Shown: positions 16,480-24,363 of the stretch, one piece after another
How the letters are laid out: each line of letters starts with the position of its first letter
Numbering within the stretch: position 1 is the stretch's first letter
Source: an uncultured Bacteroidia bacterium
GTDB lineage: Bacteria > Bacteroidota > Bacteroidia > Bacteroidales > UBA932
NCBI GenBank assembly: GCA_902774045.1
Contig: CACYGW010000008.1
Coordinates: 1-55,597 of the forward strand
DNA: 55,597 nucleotides
Direction: 5' to 3'
Notes under the pieces: model-generated
The model's database searches: none
Seen by the model: only the letters and a program-made list of their open reading frames with translations
What the model was told of the DNA's origin: nothing
Program-made: the position numbers and the translations under genes

Positions 16480-16785
16480 TTAATCTTGAATCTCGAACAA
16501 ATTCAAGAAACCGGTCATCATAAAGACACTTCTTATATCGCTGTTAATTTTGCGAACGATAACCTTGCCACCCTTTACTGCAGCAGATTTCCTTAGAGTG
16601 AGGAAAATACGGAGCCCCGAACTGGAGATATAGGTGAGATTCTCACAGTCAAGAATAATTGTACCGTCGGTTTTCTCCAAAAGAGGATCAAGAGTCTGAC
16701 TTACTTCCTGAGATGCAGGTGTATCCAATCTTCCAACAAATGCAACTGTCGTCTCATTACCGTTGGTGGCGATATTTACTTCCAT
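16480..16785 (-). CDS. STAS-domain protein (anti-sigma factor antagonist type)
   Basis: The 101-residue protein is a single STAS domain, as in SpoIIAA/RsbV-like anti-anti-sigma factors. It begins MEVNIATNGNETTVAFVGRLD and has the conserved ILDCENLTYISSSGLRIFL, where the serine before GLR is the site phosphorylated by partner kinases in relatives. No partner kinase, anti-sigma factor or phosphatase is in the window. The ATG at 16785 is chosen because it begins the domain directly; longer in-frame starts include the promoter region. The GH95 gene lies 142 bases downstream on the same strand. Confidence 0.92.
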   Translation of the reverse strand: MEVNIATNGNETTVAFVGRLDTPASQEVSQTLDPLLEKTDGTIILDCENLTYISSSGLRIFLTLRKSAAVKGGKVIVRKINSDIRSVFMMTGFLNLFEIQD

Positions 16786-16814
16786 TAGATAATTGTTTAT
16801 TAATCCGAAACACG

Positions 16815-16822
16815 CAAAATTA
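16815..16822 (-). promoter_or_regulatory. Candidate -7 box for the STAS gene
   Basis: TAATTTTG on the minus strand fits TAnnTTTG, about 30 bases before the ATG. The -33 element is not clear. It is divergent from the promoter at 16855-16885. Confidence 0.45.
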
Positions 16823-16854
16823 ATAAAAATTTGCAAGAAATACTATACCGGCCC

Positions 16855-16885
16855 TTTGCTTTTGAGGTAAAAAGGCCTAACTTTG
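16855..16885 (+). promoter_or_regulatory. Promoter of the DUF1846 gene
   Basis: TTTG (16855-16858), 19-base spacer, TAACTTTG (16878-16885). The predicted start is about 20 bases before the ATG at 16912 and excludes longer in-frame starts. Confidence 0.72.
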
Positions 16886-16911
16886 TAGCCCGTATTCTAA
16901 AACCAAACCAT

Positions 16912-18393
16912 ATGCAATACGGATTCGACAACGCAAAATATCTGAAGATTCAGTCAGAACAGATTAAAAAGCGTATCTCTACTTTCGGCGACAAACTTTA
17001 TCTGGAATTCGGAGGCAAACTCTTTGACGACTTCCACGCAAGTCGTGTTCTGCCCGGATTTGAGCCGGACAGCAAACTTAAAATGCTTATGCAGATGAAG
17101 GACGACGCAGAAATCATAATAGTGATAAGCGCCATAGATATAGAGAAAAACAAGGTCAGAAGCGACCTGGGAATAACCTATGATATGGACGTATTGCGCC
17201 TTAGAGACGAATTCCTTAGCAGGGGGCTTAGCGTAAACAGTGTAGTTATAACCCATTACAACGGCCAGGCCAGCGCGGCGGCTTACCGCAAACGCCTGGA
17301 GCAGATGGAAATAACCGTTTACTACCACTATACTATTGAAGGTTACCCCCACAACGTTGCCCTGATAGACTCTGACGAGGGTTTTGGAAAGAACGATTAC
17401 GTAAAGACCACCAAACCGCTGGTAGTAGTGACTGCTCCCGGTCCCGGCAGCGGTAAGATGGCAGTCTGCCTTAGCCAGTTGTATCAGGAAAACAAAAGAG
17501 GTATCAAGGCCGGCTATGCAAAATTCGAGACCTTCCCTATCTGGAACCTCCCGCTTTCCCACCCGGTTAACATAGCCTACGAGGCAGCCACGGCAGATTT
17601 AGAGGACGTCAATATGATAGACCCCTTCCATCTTGACGCCTACGGCACAACCACTGTAAATTATAACAGGGATATAGAGATTTTCCCGGTTATGAACGCA
17701 CTGTTTGACGATATTTACGGGAAGCCCACCTACAAGTCCCCCACCGATATGGGAGTTAACATGACAGGTTACTGCATCTGTGACGATACAGCCTGCCGCG
17801 AGGCCGCCCTTCAGGAAATAATAAGGCGTTATTACGATTCTCTATGCAACCTTGCAGACGGAAAGGCTACGGAGTCTGAGGTAAACAAGATAGCTCTTCT
17901 TATGAAGAGGGCCAATATTACAACCGCCTACAGGAAGTGCACGGTTGCAGCAAAGGAAAGACTGGAGCAGTCTAATGTAGCCGCAGCGGCAATAGAGCTC
18001 TGCGACGGCACAATTCTTACGGCGGAGACCTCTCCCCTGCTTGGCCCTAGCGCCGCACTGCTGCTTAACGCCCTTAAGCACCTTGCAGGCATTGCACACA
18101 ACGTTAAGCTCATCCCCCAGACAATGATAGAGCCCATCCAAAAGACTAAGGTTACCTATCTTCACGGCCACAATCCCCGCCTGCACACAGACGAGGTTCT
18201 TGTAGCGATTTCCATGATGAGCCTGATAGACGAGAATTGCCGCCTTGCCCTGGAACAGCTTCCAAATCTTGAGGGAGCCCAGGTTCACTCTATAGTGATG
18301 CTCAGCGAGGTAGACCGCAAGACCTTCAAAAAACTTGGAATAGGTCTTACGTGCGACCCTATCAGAAAACTAAAATCTATTAAGAAAGGCTAG
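16912..18393 (+). CDS. DUF1846 (UPF0371) family protein
   Basis: The 493-residue protein matches the DUF1846/UPF0371 family along its whole length. Visible family segments include YLEFGGKLFDDFHASRVLPGF, VVVTAPGPGSGKMAVCLSQL (a P-loop-like GPGSGK), GYAKFETFPIWNLPL and PTDMGVNMTGYCI. The family has no established function to my knowledge; the GPGSGK loop suggests nucleotide or phosphate binding. It is predicted cytoplasmic, with no signal peptide. The gene is monocistronic with its own promoter, and its last 24 bases overlap the convergent peptidase C26 gene. Confidence 0.93.
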   Translation: MQYGFDNAKYLKIQSEQIKKRISTFGDKLYLEFGGKLFDDFHASRVLPGFEPDSKLKMLMQMKDDAEIIIVISAIDIEKNKVRSDLGITYDMDVLRLRDEFLSRGLSVNSVVITHYNGQASAAAYRKRLEQMEITVYYHYTIEGYPHNVALIDSDEGFGKNDYVKTTKPLVVVTAPGPGSGKMAVCLSQLYQENKRGIKAGYAKFETFPIWNLPLSHPVNIAYEAATADLEDVNMIDPFHLDAYGTTTVNYNRDIEIFPVMNALFDDIYGKPTYKSPTDMGVNMTGYCICDDTACREAALQEIIRRYYDSLCNLADGKATESEVNKIALLMKRANITTAYRKCTVAAKERLEQSNVAAAAIELCDGTILTAETSPLLGPSAALLLNALKHLAGIAHNVKLIPQTMIEPIQKTKVTYLHGHNPRLHTDEVLVAISMMSLIDENCRLALEQLPNLEGAQVHSIVMLSEVDRKTFKKLGIGLTCDPIRKLKSIKKG

Positions 18394-19110
18394 GAAGAGG
18401 GGCAGCCAGGCATCGTCCTTCCTAAGAAGCCCTTCCGGATGGAACTGAACGGCCCATATCTGGTCGTTCTCGTACGCCTCTACCGTACCGTCCTGTGCAT
18501 ACGCAACCACTTTTAAGCCGGGTGCAGGTGTCTTTACGGCCTGATGGTGGAAAGAGTTCACTGTAAGGCTGTCCTGTCCGAACACATTCCATAGAAAACT
18601 TCCTTTTTCTACTGAAACTTTATGCATAGCCCCTCCGGCATGAACAATAGCGCCGGGGCATTGAGAGGGAATGTCCTGAATAAGGCTGCCTCCAAGAATA
18701 ACGTTAAGAAGCTGCTCTCCGCGGCAGATTCCTAGAATTGGCTTGCCGGAGGCAATTGCAGCACGGGCAAGAAGACTGTCGCTTCTGTCGCGCACGGGGT
18801 CTATTTTTACCGTTTCGTTATAAACATCTTCTCCGTACCATTCCGGGTTAAGATCTACGCCTCCGGAGAAAACTACGCCATCAAGCACAGCTATAATGGC
18901 TTCTGCTTGCTGGGGAGTCTCTATGGTAGGGATAAGAAGCGGAGTACCTCCCGCACGAAGGATTGCCTGGGTGTAATTGTCAGACAACTGAATGCGTCCG
19001 GATTCAATTCTGGAAGAGCTTATTCCAATGACGGGAGCCGACTTTTCTTCCTGCGAAGAACAGGAAACCATCAGCCCAAAAACAACGAAAACAAATAAAA
19101 ATTTTTTCAT
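18370..19110 (-). CDS. Gamma-glutamyl-gamma-aminobutyrate hydrolase-like lipoprotein (peptidase C26)
   Basis: The 246-residue protein has a lipoprotein signal (GLMVSC) followed by a class I glutamine-amidotransferase fold of the C26 group. The nucleophile cysteine is in ILGICRGEQLLNV, and the histidine-glutamate pair is in QFHPEG near the C-terminus. The N-terminal IGISSS and FSGGVDLNPEWYGE are typical of PuuD-like gamma-glutamyl hydrolases. Export suggests action on gamma-glutamyl peptides outside the cytoplasm rather than in putrescine degradation. It starts 11 bases after the metal ATPase gene, so both are probably on one mRNA. Confidence 0.9.
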   Translation of the reverse strand: MKKFLFVFVVFGLMVSCSSQEEKSAPVIGISSSRIESGRIQLSDNYTQAILRAGGTPLLIPTIETPQQAEAIIAVLDGVVFSGGVDLNPEWYGEDVYNETVKIDPVRDRSDSLLARAAIASGKPILGICRGEQLLNVILGGSLIQDIPSQCPGAIVHAGGAMHKVSVEKGSFLWNVFGQDSLTVNSFHHQAVKTPAPGLKVVAYAQDGTVEAYENDQIWAVQFHPEGLLRKDDAWLPLFLAFLNRF

Positions 19111-19121
19111 ATAGCTGGTTA

Positions 19122-21095
19122 TTAATATCTTTTCTCAAGGGTGCGCATAGCGTTAAGAACGGCCAGCACGGTAACCCCAACATCGGCAAAAACGGCCATC
19201 CACATAGTTCCAAGGCCTACAGAGGCCAGGGCAATCACAGACACCTTTACTCCAATTGCAAATATAACGTTTTGTTTGGCAATGCCTATGGTTCTTCTGG
19301 CCACCTTGATTGCCAGTGTAATCTTGGACGGCTTGTCATCCATAAGGACTACATCGGCCGCTTCTATGGCCGCCTCGGAACCAAGGGCGCCCATGGCAAT
19401 GCCAATATCGGCACGCGACAACACGGGAGCATCGTTAATTCCATCCCCTACAAACGCAAGGGTGCCGCCGACAGACTTGGCAGACTTAGCTGCCAAAAGA
19501 TCATCTACCCTGGAAACCTTATCGGAAGGCATCAACCCGGAATAGAATTCTTCTATTTCAAGCTGAGAGGCGACCTTGGCCGCAACAGGCTCCCTGTCGC
19601 CGGTAAGCATCACAAGGCGGCGTACACCAAGGGCCTTCAGGTCCTTGATTGCCCGGTGACTGTCTTCCTTTATCTTGTCGTTTATTACTATATGGCCAGC
19701 ATAGTCTCCGTCTATAGATACGTGAATTATGGTCCCCACGTGACTGCAGGGGTGCCAGGCAGCGCCAAGCCTTTCCATTAGGGCCGGATTACCTACGCCG
19801 ACTACCTTTCCGCTTACATTTGCAACTATACCCTCCCCGGCAAACTCCCTAACGTCGCTTACCGTACAACTGTCCGTAGCCTCTTCCGGGAAGGCCTCTC
19901 TTAGGGCCTCGCCAATAGGATGCACGGAATAATGCTCTACGTGGGCGGCAAGATGGAGGAGATGCCGCTGGTCGCAGAGCTCGGGGTGAACGGCTTCCAC
20001 CACAAAATGTCCCTGGGTTAGAGTGCCGGTCTTGTCAAATACAACGGTGTCCAGTCTTGAAAGCACATCAATGTAATTGCCGCCTTTAATGAGGATTCCA
20101 TGGCGCGAAGCCCCTCCGATTCCGCCAAAGAATGTAAGCGGAACACTTAATACAAGAGCGCAGGGGCAGGATACCACAAGGAAAACAAGGGCGCGGTAGA
20201 GCCACTGGGGAAAGGCAGCCTGGAAAGAAGCCGCAAACAGCGGGGGGATGAACGCCAGGGCCATGGCAGAAAATACCACTATAGGAGTGTAAACGCGGGC
20301 AAAGCGAGTAATGAAATTCTCGCTCCTGGACTTGTTTTCCGCCGCATCTTCTACAAGGCCGATAATTCTGGAAACAGTGCTTTGAGAATAGTTTCTGGTA
20401 GTGCGTACGGTTATAACCCCGGAAAGATTTATGCATCCGGAAAGCACCTCGTCGCCCTCTGCGGCATCGGCCGGAAGGCTTTCTCCCGTAAGGGCCGCCG
20501 TATCTATAGAGGTAGTCCCATTTATGATAACACCGTCAAGAGGTATTTTTTCTCCTGGACGTATGACGATGGTTTCCCCGGTTTCTACCTGCGACGGGGC
20601 AACCGTCAGTTCCTGCCCGTTGCGGATGACGGTAGCAACGTCCGGCCTTATATTCATAAGGTGGGCAATTCCGGCGCGGCTTTTACCCGCGGCGTAGCCC
20701 TCGAACATTTCCCCTATCTGAAAAAACAGCATAACTGCCACGGCCTCCGGGAACTGAGACTCGGCTCCGGGCAGAAAGCCAATGCATAAGGCCCCCGCCG
20801 TAGCCACTGTCATAAGAAAGTGCTCATTGAAAAAATCGCCCTTGGAAATGCCCTCAAAAGCCTCCTTAAGGGTTCCATAGCCTGCCACAAGATAAGATGG
20901 CAGGAAGACCAGAAGCAGTTGCCAGGTCTTAAGGGAGAAGGATTTTTCTACCGCAATGGCCCCTACCAGAAGAGCCAACGCCGCAATAATCAGCGCCAGT
21001 TTTTTACCAAGGCCGCCACCCTCATCGTGATGATGGTGATGATGGTGGTGATGGTGTTCCTCGCAATGACAATGCTGATGGTGTCCGTGCTCCAT
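19122..21095 (-). CDS. Heavy-metal translocating P-type ATPase with histidine-rich N-terminus
   Basis: The 657-residue P1B-type ATPase exports or moves heavy metal ions across the inner membrane. It has the TGES actuator motif, the transmembrane metal motif CPC (in SCPCALVLSVP), the phosphorylation motif DKTGT, and MLTGDREPVA and VGDGINDAPVL in the ATP-binding part. The CPC motif and the overall order resemble Zn/Cd/Pb (ZntA-like) pumps. There is no CxxC heavy-metal-associated domain at the N-terminus; instead the first 25 residues contain 15 histidines, ten in a row. The ATG at 21095 starts directly at this segment and fits a promoter box at 21118-21125. The peptidase C26 lipoprotein follows. 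Confidence 0.95.
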   Translation of the reverse strand: MEHGHHQHCHCEEHHHHHHHHHHDEGGGLGKKLALIIAALALLVGAIAVEKSFSLKTWQLLLVFLPSYLVAGYGTLKEAFEGISKGDFFNEHFLMTVATAGALCIGFLPGAESQFPEAVAVMLFFQIGEMFEGYAAGKSRAGIAHLMNIRPDVATVIRNGQELTVAPSQVETGETIVIRPGEKIPLDGVIINGTTSIDTAALTGESLPADAAEGDEVLSGCINLSGVITVRTTRNYSQSTVSRIIGLVEDAAENKSRSENFITRFARVYTPIVVFSAMALAFIPPLFAASFQAAFPQWLYRALVFLVVSCPCALVLSVPLTFFGGIGGASRHGILIKGGNYIDVLSRLDTVVFDKTGTLTQGHFVVEAVHPELCDQRHLLHLAAHVEHYSVHPIGEALREAFPEEATDSCTVSDVREFAGEGIVANVSGKVVGVGNPALMERLGAAWHPCSHVGTIIHVSIDGDYAGHIVINDKIKEDSHRAIKDLKALGVRRLVMLTGDREPVAAKVASQLEIEEFYSGLMPSDKVSRVDDLLAAKSAKSVGGTLAFVGDGINDAPVLSRADIGIAMGALGSEAAIEAADVVLMDDKPSKITLAIKVARRTIGIAKQNVIFAIGVKVSVIALASVGLGTMWMAVFADVGVTVLAVLNAMRTLEKRY

Positions 21096-21117
21096 AGTTA
21101 AAAGTATCAATGGAGTT

Positions 21118-21125
21118 CAAATTTA
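21118..21125 (-). promoter_or_regulatory. -7 box of the metal ATPase gene
   Basis: TAAATTTG on the minus strand, with predicted start near 21111-21113, 16-18 bases before the ATG at 21095. No clear -33 TTG. Confidence 0.5.
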
Positions 21126-21188
21126 CGGTTTTATGGGGTAAAATCCATAAAAAACAAAAGAAAAGTATGGTTAGCTCTTTAATTTGAT

Positions 21189-21196
21189 TAAATTTG
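21189..21196 (+). promoter_or_regulatory. -7 box of the SGNH-S9-M20 operon
   Basis: TAAATTTG at 21189-21196, about 29 bases before the ATG at 21226. The -33 element is poor. Confidence 0.5.
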
Positions 21197-21225
21197 TAAA
21201 GATTGACCGTTAATAATTCACAGTT

Positions 21226-22368
21226 ATGAAAAAAATAGTTTTTACGGCTCTTATTTCCCTGGCTTCGCTCTTCTTTGGCGCCGGGGCATTTGCCGCAAAC
21301 GAGGAAATCCCCGCTTCTGACAGCAAGATAGTATGGATAGGACGCACCCTATGCAATGACGGCGCGGTAAGCGGAGACTGGTCCGGCATATATGCAAGGA
21401 TTAGTTTCAAGGGCGACTGCCTTAGCGCCAGGGTATCCGACACCAGGAAAAACTACTACAATCTATGGATAGACAAGGAAATGTGGAACGAGCCCGATAA
21501 AGTAATAACTCTTACAGGCAAGGACACCACCATAGTACTTCTGTCAAAGGAAGAAATTACGGCCATCTGCGGCAAGAAGAACGCAAAGCCTCAGAGCAGC
21601 CACTGCGTTGTGCTCCAGAAAAGAACGGAGGGAGAACAGGGCACAAGCACCTTCTACAGCTTTAGCACAAGCGGCACCTTCATTCCCGCCCCGGCACCTA
21701 AAGAAAGGGTTATAGAGTTTATAGGAGACTCCTACACCTGCGGTTACGGCAGCGAGAATTCCATAAAGACAGACCCTTTTAAGCCGGAGACAGAAAACTG
21801 CAACAAATCCTACTGCAACATAGTTTCCAGGTACTTTGACGCAGAATGCGTTATAGTGGCGCACTCCGGAATGGGAATAGCCCGCAACTACAACGACAAA
21901 TTCAAAGACTGGTACATGCCGGAGCGCTATACCCAGACCTTCGATATGGACAGGGAGACAAAGTGGTCTGCCGCCTCCTGTGAAGTAAAGCCCTCCGTTA
22001 CGGTTATTTACCTGTGCACCAATGATTTCTCCGTTGGCCGCCAGCCCTCCAAGGCCCTGTTCAAGGCCAACTACATTACACTCCTTAAAGAGATTAAGTC
22101 CAATTACGGCGAGTCCCACCCCATACTCTGCGTATCCGGAAAAAGAGACTTCATGATGGCCAAATACATAGAAGAAGCTGTTGCAGACAGCGGCCTAAAG
22201 GCAGTATCGTTTGCAGTGCTTGGACCGGACATCCACAACGAAGACTCAGATCTTGGCGCCAGTTTCCATCCCAATTACAACGGACATATCAAAAAGGCAT
22301 ACAACCTTATTCCCTACATATCCACGCTCACAGGATGGAGTATAGAACCCGCAAAACCAATAAGATAA
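21226..22368 (+). CDS. Secreted SGNH/GDSL esterase with N-terminal jelly-roll (CE2-like)
   Basis: The 380-residue protein has a Sec signal peptide (cleavage probably after AFA). Residues about 30-150 form a beta-rich module that fits the jelly-roll domain of CE2-type acetyl esterases. The SGNH domain follows with the serine nucleophile at about 169 in FIGDSYTCGYG, the block III asparagine in YLCTNDF, and the histidine at about 348 in FHPNYNGH. Such enzymes remove acetyl groups from polysaccharides in the periplasm or outside the cell. It leads an operon with two peptidase genes, spaced by 1 and 5 bases. Confidence 0.9.
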   Translation: MKKIVFTALISLASLFFGAGAFAANEEIPASDSKIVWIGRTLCNDGAVSGDWSGIYARISFKGDCLSARVSDTRKNYYNLWIDKEMWNEPDKVITLTGKDTTIVLLSKEEITAICGKKNAKPQSSHCVVLQKRTEGEQGTSTFYSFSTSGTFIPAPAPKERVIEFIGDSYTCGYGSENSIKTDPFKPETENCNKSYCNIVSRYFDAECVIVAHSGMGIARNYNDKFKDWYMPERYTQTFDMDRETKWSAASCEVKPSVTVIYLCTNDFSVGRQPSKALFKANYITLLKEIKSNYGESHPILCVSGKRDFMMAKYIEEAVADSGLKAVSFAVLGPDIHNEDSDLGASFHPNYNGHIKKAYNLIPYISTLTGWSIEPAKPIR

Positions 22369-22369
22369 T

Positions 22370-24358
22370 ATGCTTAAAAGAATTCTTACATCGGCAGCTC
22401 TGCTGCTGGCCATTACTTCCTTTGCACAGGATGGCGTAAAAGACATTCACCCCGCAACACAGAAGGGTAAGTCCTTCACTATGAACGATATTATCCTCTC
22501 TTCCAGCCTCAGGCCCCAGTCCGGCTTCTTACGCAGGCACTCGGACGAGCTGGCAAAGAAGAAAATCTGGTTTACAGATACAACTGATGTCCCCTACTCC
22601 ATTCTGGCGGCCAAAGACGGCAACCTATATTATAAGGCAGACAAAAACGACAACGACAGCCGCTACAAGGTAGTAGCCTCGTCGGCAGACCGCAACATCA
22701 GCTTTGGTAAAAGCGTGAGCCGCAGCGAGTTTGGAATAGAAGGAGGAATATTTGCTTCCCCGGACGGCAGCAAAATAGCCTTCTACCGCAAGGACGAGTC
22801 CAAGGTAACGGAATTCCCGCTCCTGGACATAACTACCCGCACGGGCAGTCTTGTCCCCATAAAATACCCCATGAACGGTATGGATTCAGAGGTAATAAGC
22901 CTTGGAATCTACGACACCACAACAGGCACCACGGTTTATGCTCAGGTGGACGATTTTGACGAGGACCGCTACCTTACAAACATCTCCTGGGGCCCTGACT
23001 CAAAGAACATATTCATCCTTGTGCTGGACCGCGCCCAGAAAGAAATGCATCTTAATCAGTACCGCGCCAGCGACGGCTCATTCGTACGCACGATACTCAC
23101 GGAGCAAAGCAGCAAATACGTAGAGCCCCTGGACCCCCTGCACTTTGTAAAGGACACCTATTTATTTATCTATCGGTCCGCAAACATAAATGGGTATAGA
23201 AATTTATACCTCTGTGATACGCTTGGTACCGTAAGACGGATAACGGAGGTAGAGGCCGATGTTGACTATGTAGATTACAAAAATATCAGCCTGTATTATA
23301 CATCGGCCGAGGTATCGCCGGTAGAGAATCATCTCTTCAAGATGAATATCATTCCTGCCGGAGGGGCAAAGGCCTCTATGGCCGACAAGGCCAAAATAGG
23401 CAGGCCCATCAGGCTTACCAAAACCCGCGGATGGCACAGGCCCGTGATAAGTCTGGACGGAAAGTATTTTTACGACGCAATGTCCTCCTTCAACGTTCCG
23501 GCCGTTTATTCTGTTGTATCCACGGACGGCCAGGGCAAGGTAGTCTGCACAGAAACCGCAGAAGACCCGCTTAAGGATTACCACACCGGAGAAGTGGTTT
23601 TTGGAACGCTTCCCAGTGCAGACGGCAAATACCAGAACTGGTACCGCCTCTTTAAGCCGGCCGGATTCGACCCCGCAAAGAAATATCCAGTAGTTGTTTA
23701 CGTTTACGGAGGCCCTCACTCCCAGATGGTCCAGGACAAGTGGCTTGGCAACGTGCGTATGTGGGAACTCTATATGGCGCAGAAGGGCTACGTTGTGTTT
23801 GTAATGGACAACCGCGGCACAAGCAACCAGGGTCTGGCCTACGAGCAGGCAATTCACAAATATTGCGGCAAGGCAGAGATGGAAGACCAGATGGTAGGAA
23901 TAAATATGCTTAAGGGTTTGGATTGGGTCGATAGTGACCGTATAGGCGTTCACGGATGGAGCTACGGCGGCTTTATGACAATCTCTCTTATGACTACCTA
24001 TCCCGATGTATTCAAGGTGGGAGTTGCCGGCGGTCCCGTGATTGACTGGAAGTGGTATGAGATTATGTACGGAGAGCGCTATATGGAAACGGAAAAGACC
24101 AATCCCGACGGCTTTGCGGCCACCAGCCTTATATCCAAGGCCGGAAATCTTAAGGGAAAGCTTCTTATATGCCAGGGGGCTATTGACGATACCTGCGTAT
24201 GGGAGCACAGTCTCAGCTTTGTACAGGCCTGCATAGAAAAGGGCGTGCAGGTAGATTACTTCCCCTACCCCAAAGCCAAACACAACGTTTCCGGAAAGCA
24301 CAGGGTTCACCTGTACGACAAGATTACACTTTACTTTGATGATTATCTAAAACCTTAA
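22370..24358 (+). CDS. Secreted S9 family peptidase (prolyl oligopeptidase/DPP-IV-like)
   Basis: The 662-residue protein has a signal peptide (cleavage probably after FAQ), an N-terminal beta-propeller of the DPP-IV type, and a C-terminal alpha/beta-hydrolase domain. The nucleophile is serine about 531 in GVHGWSYGGFM; the acid is in GAIDDTCVW, and the histidine is in the C-terminal KHNVSGKHRVHLYDK stretch. In relatives the acid site reads DDNVH; here it reads DDTCVW, a small deviation. It probably cleaves dipeptides or oligopeptides in the periplasm. One base separates it from the SGNH gene, and the M20 peptidase follows, suggesting joint peptide processing. Confidence 0.93.
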   Translation: MLKRILTSAALLLAITSFAQDGVKDIHPATQKGKSFTMNDIILSSSLRPQSGFLRRHSDELAKKKIWFTDTTDVPYSILAAKDGNLYYKADKNDNDSRYKVVASSADRNISFGKSVSRSEFGIEGGIFASPDGSKIAFYRKDESKVTEFPLLDITTRTGSLVPIKYPMNGMDSEVISLGIYDTTTGTTVYAQVDDFDEDRYLTNISWGPDSKNIFILVLDRAQKEMHLNQYRASDGSFVRTILTEQSSKYVEPLDPLHFVKDTYLFIYRSANINGYRNLYLCDTLGTVRRITEVEADVDYVDYKNISLYYTSAEVSPVENHLFKMNIIPAGGAKASMADKAKIGRPIRLTKTRGWHRPVISLDGKYFYDAMSSFNVPAVYSVVSTDGQGKVVCTETAEDPLKDYHTGEVVFGTLPSADGKYQNWYRLFKPAGFDPAKKYPVVVYVYGGPHSQMVQDKWLGNVRMWELYMAQKGYVVFVMDNRGTSNQGLAYEQAIHKYCGKAEMEDQMVGINMLKGLDWVDSDRIGVHGWSYGGFMTISLMTTYPDVFKVGVAGGPVIDWKWYEIMYGERYMETEKTNPDGFAATSLISKAGNLKGKLLICQGAIDDTCVWEHSLSFVQACIEKGVQVDYFPYPKAKHNVSGKHRVHLYDKITLYFDDYLKP

Positions 24359-24363
24359 TAATT

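Noticed and set aside
16409..16495. Minus-strand open frame after the STAS gene reading KIKNFLSYKEDPRAVTYGIP and ending MYRDC
   Set aside because: It reads like protein but has no usable start codon after the preceding in-frame stop and overlaps the STAS end out of frame. It may be a remnant; not annotated.
23204..24310. 368-codon minus-strand frame inside the S9 peptidase gene
   Set aside because: It is a shadow of a well-supported coding gene on the other strand.
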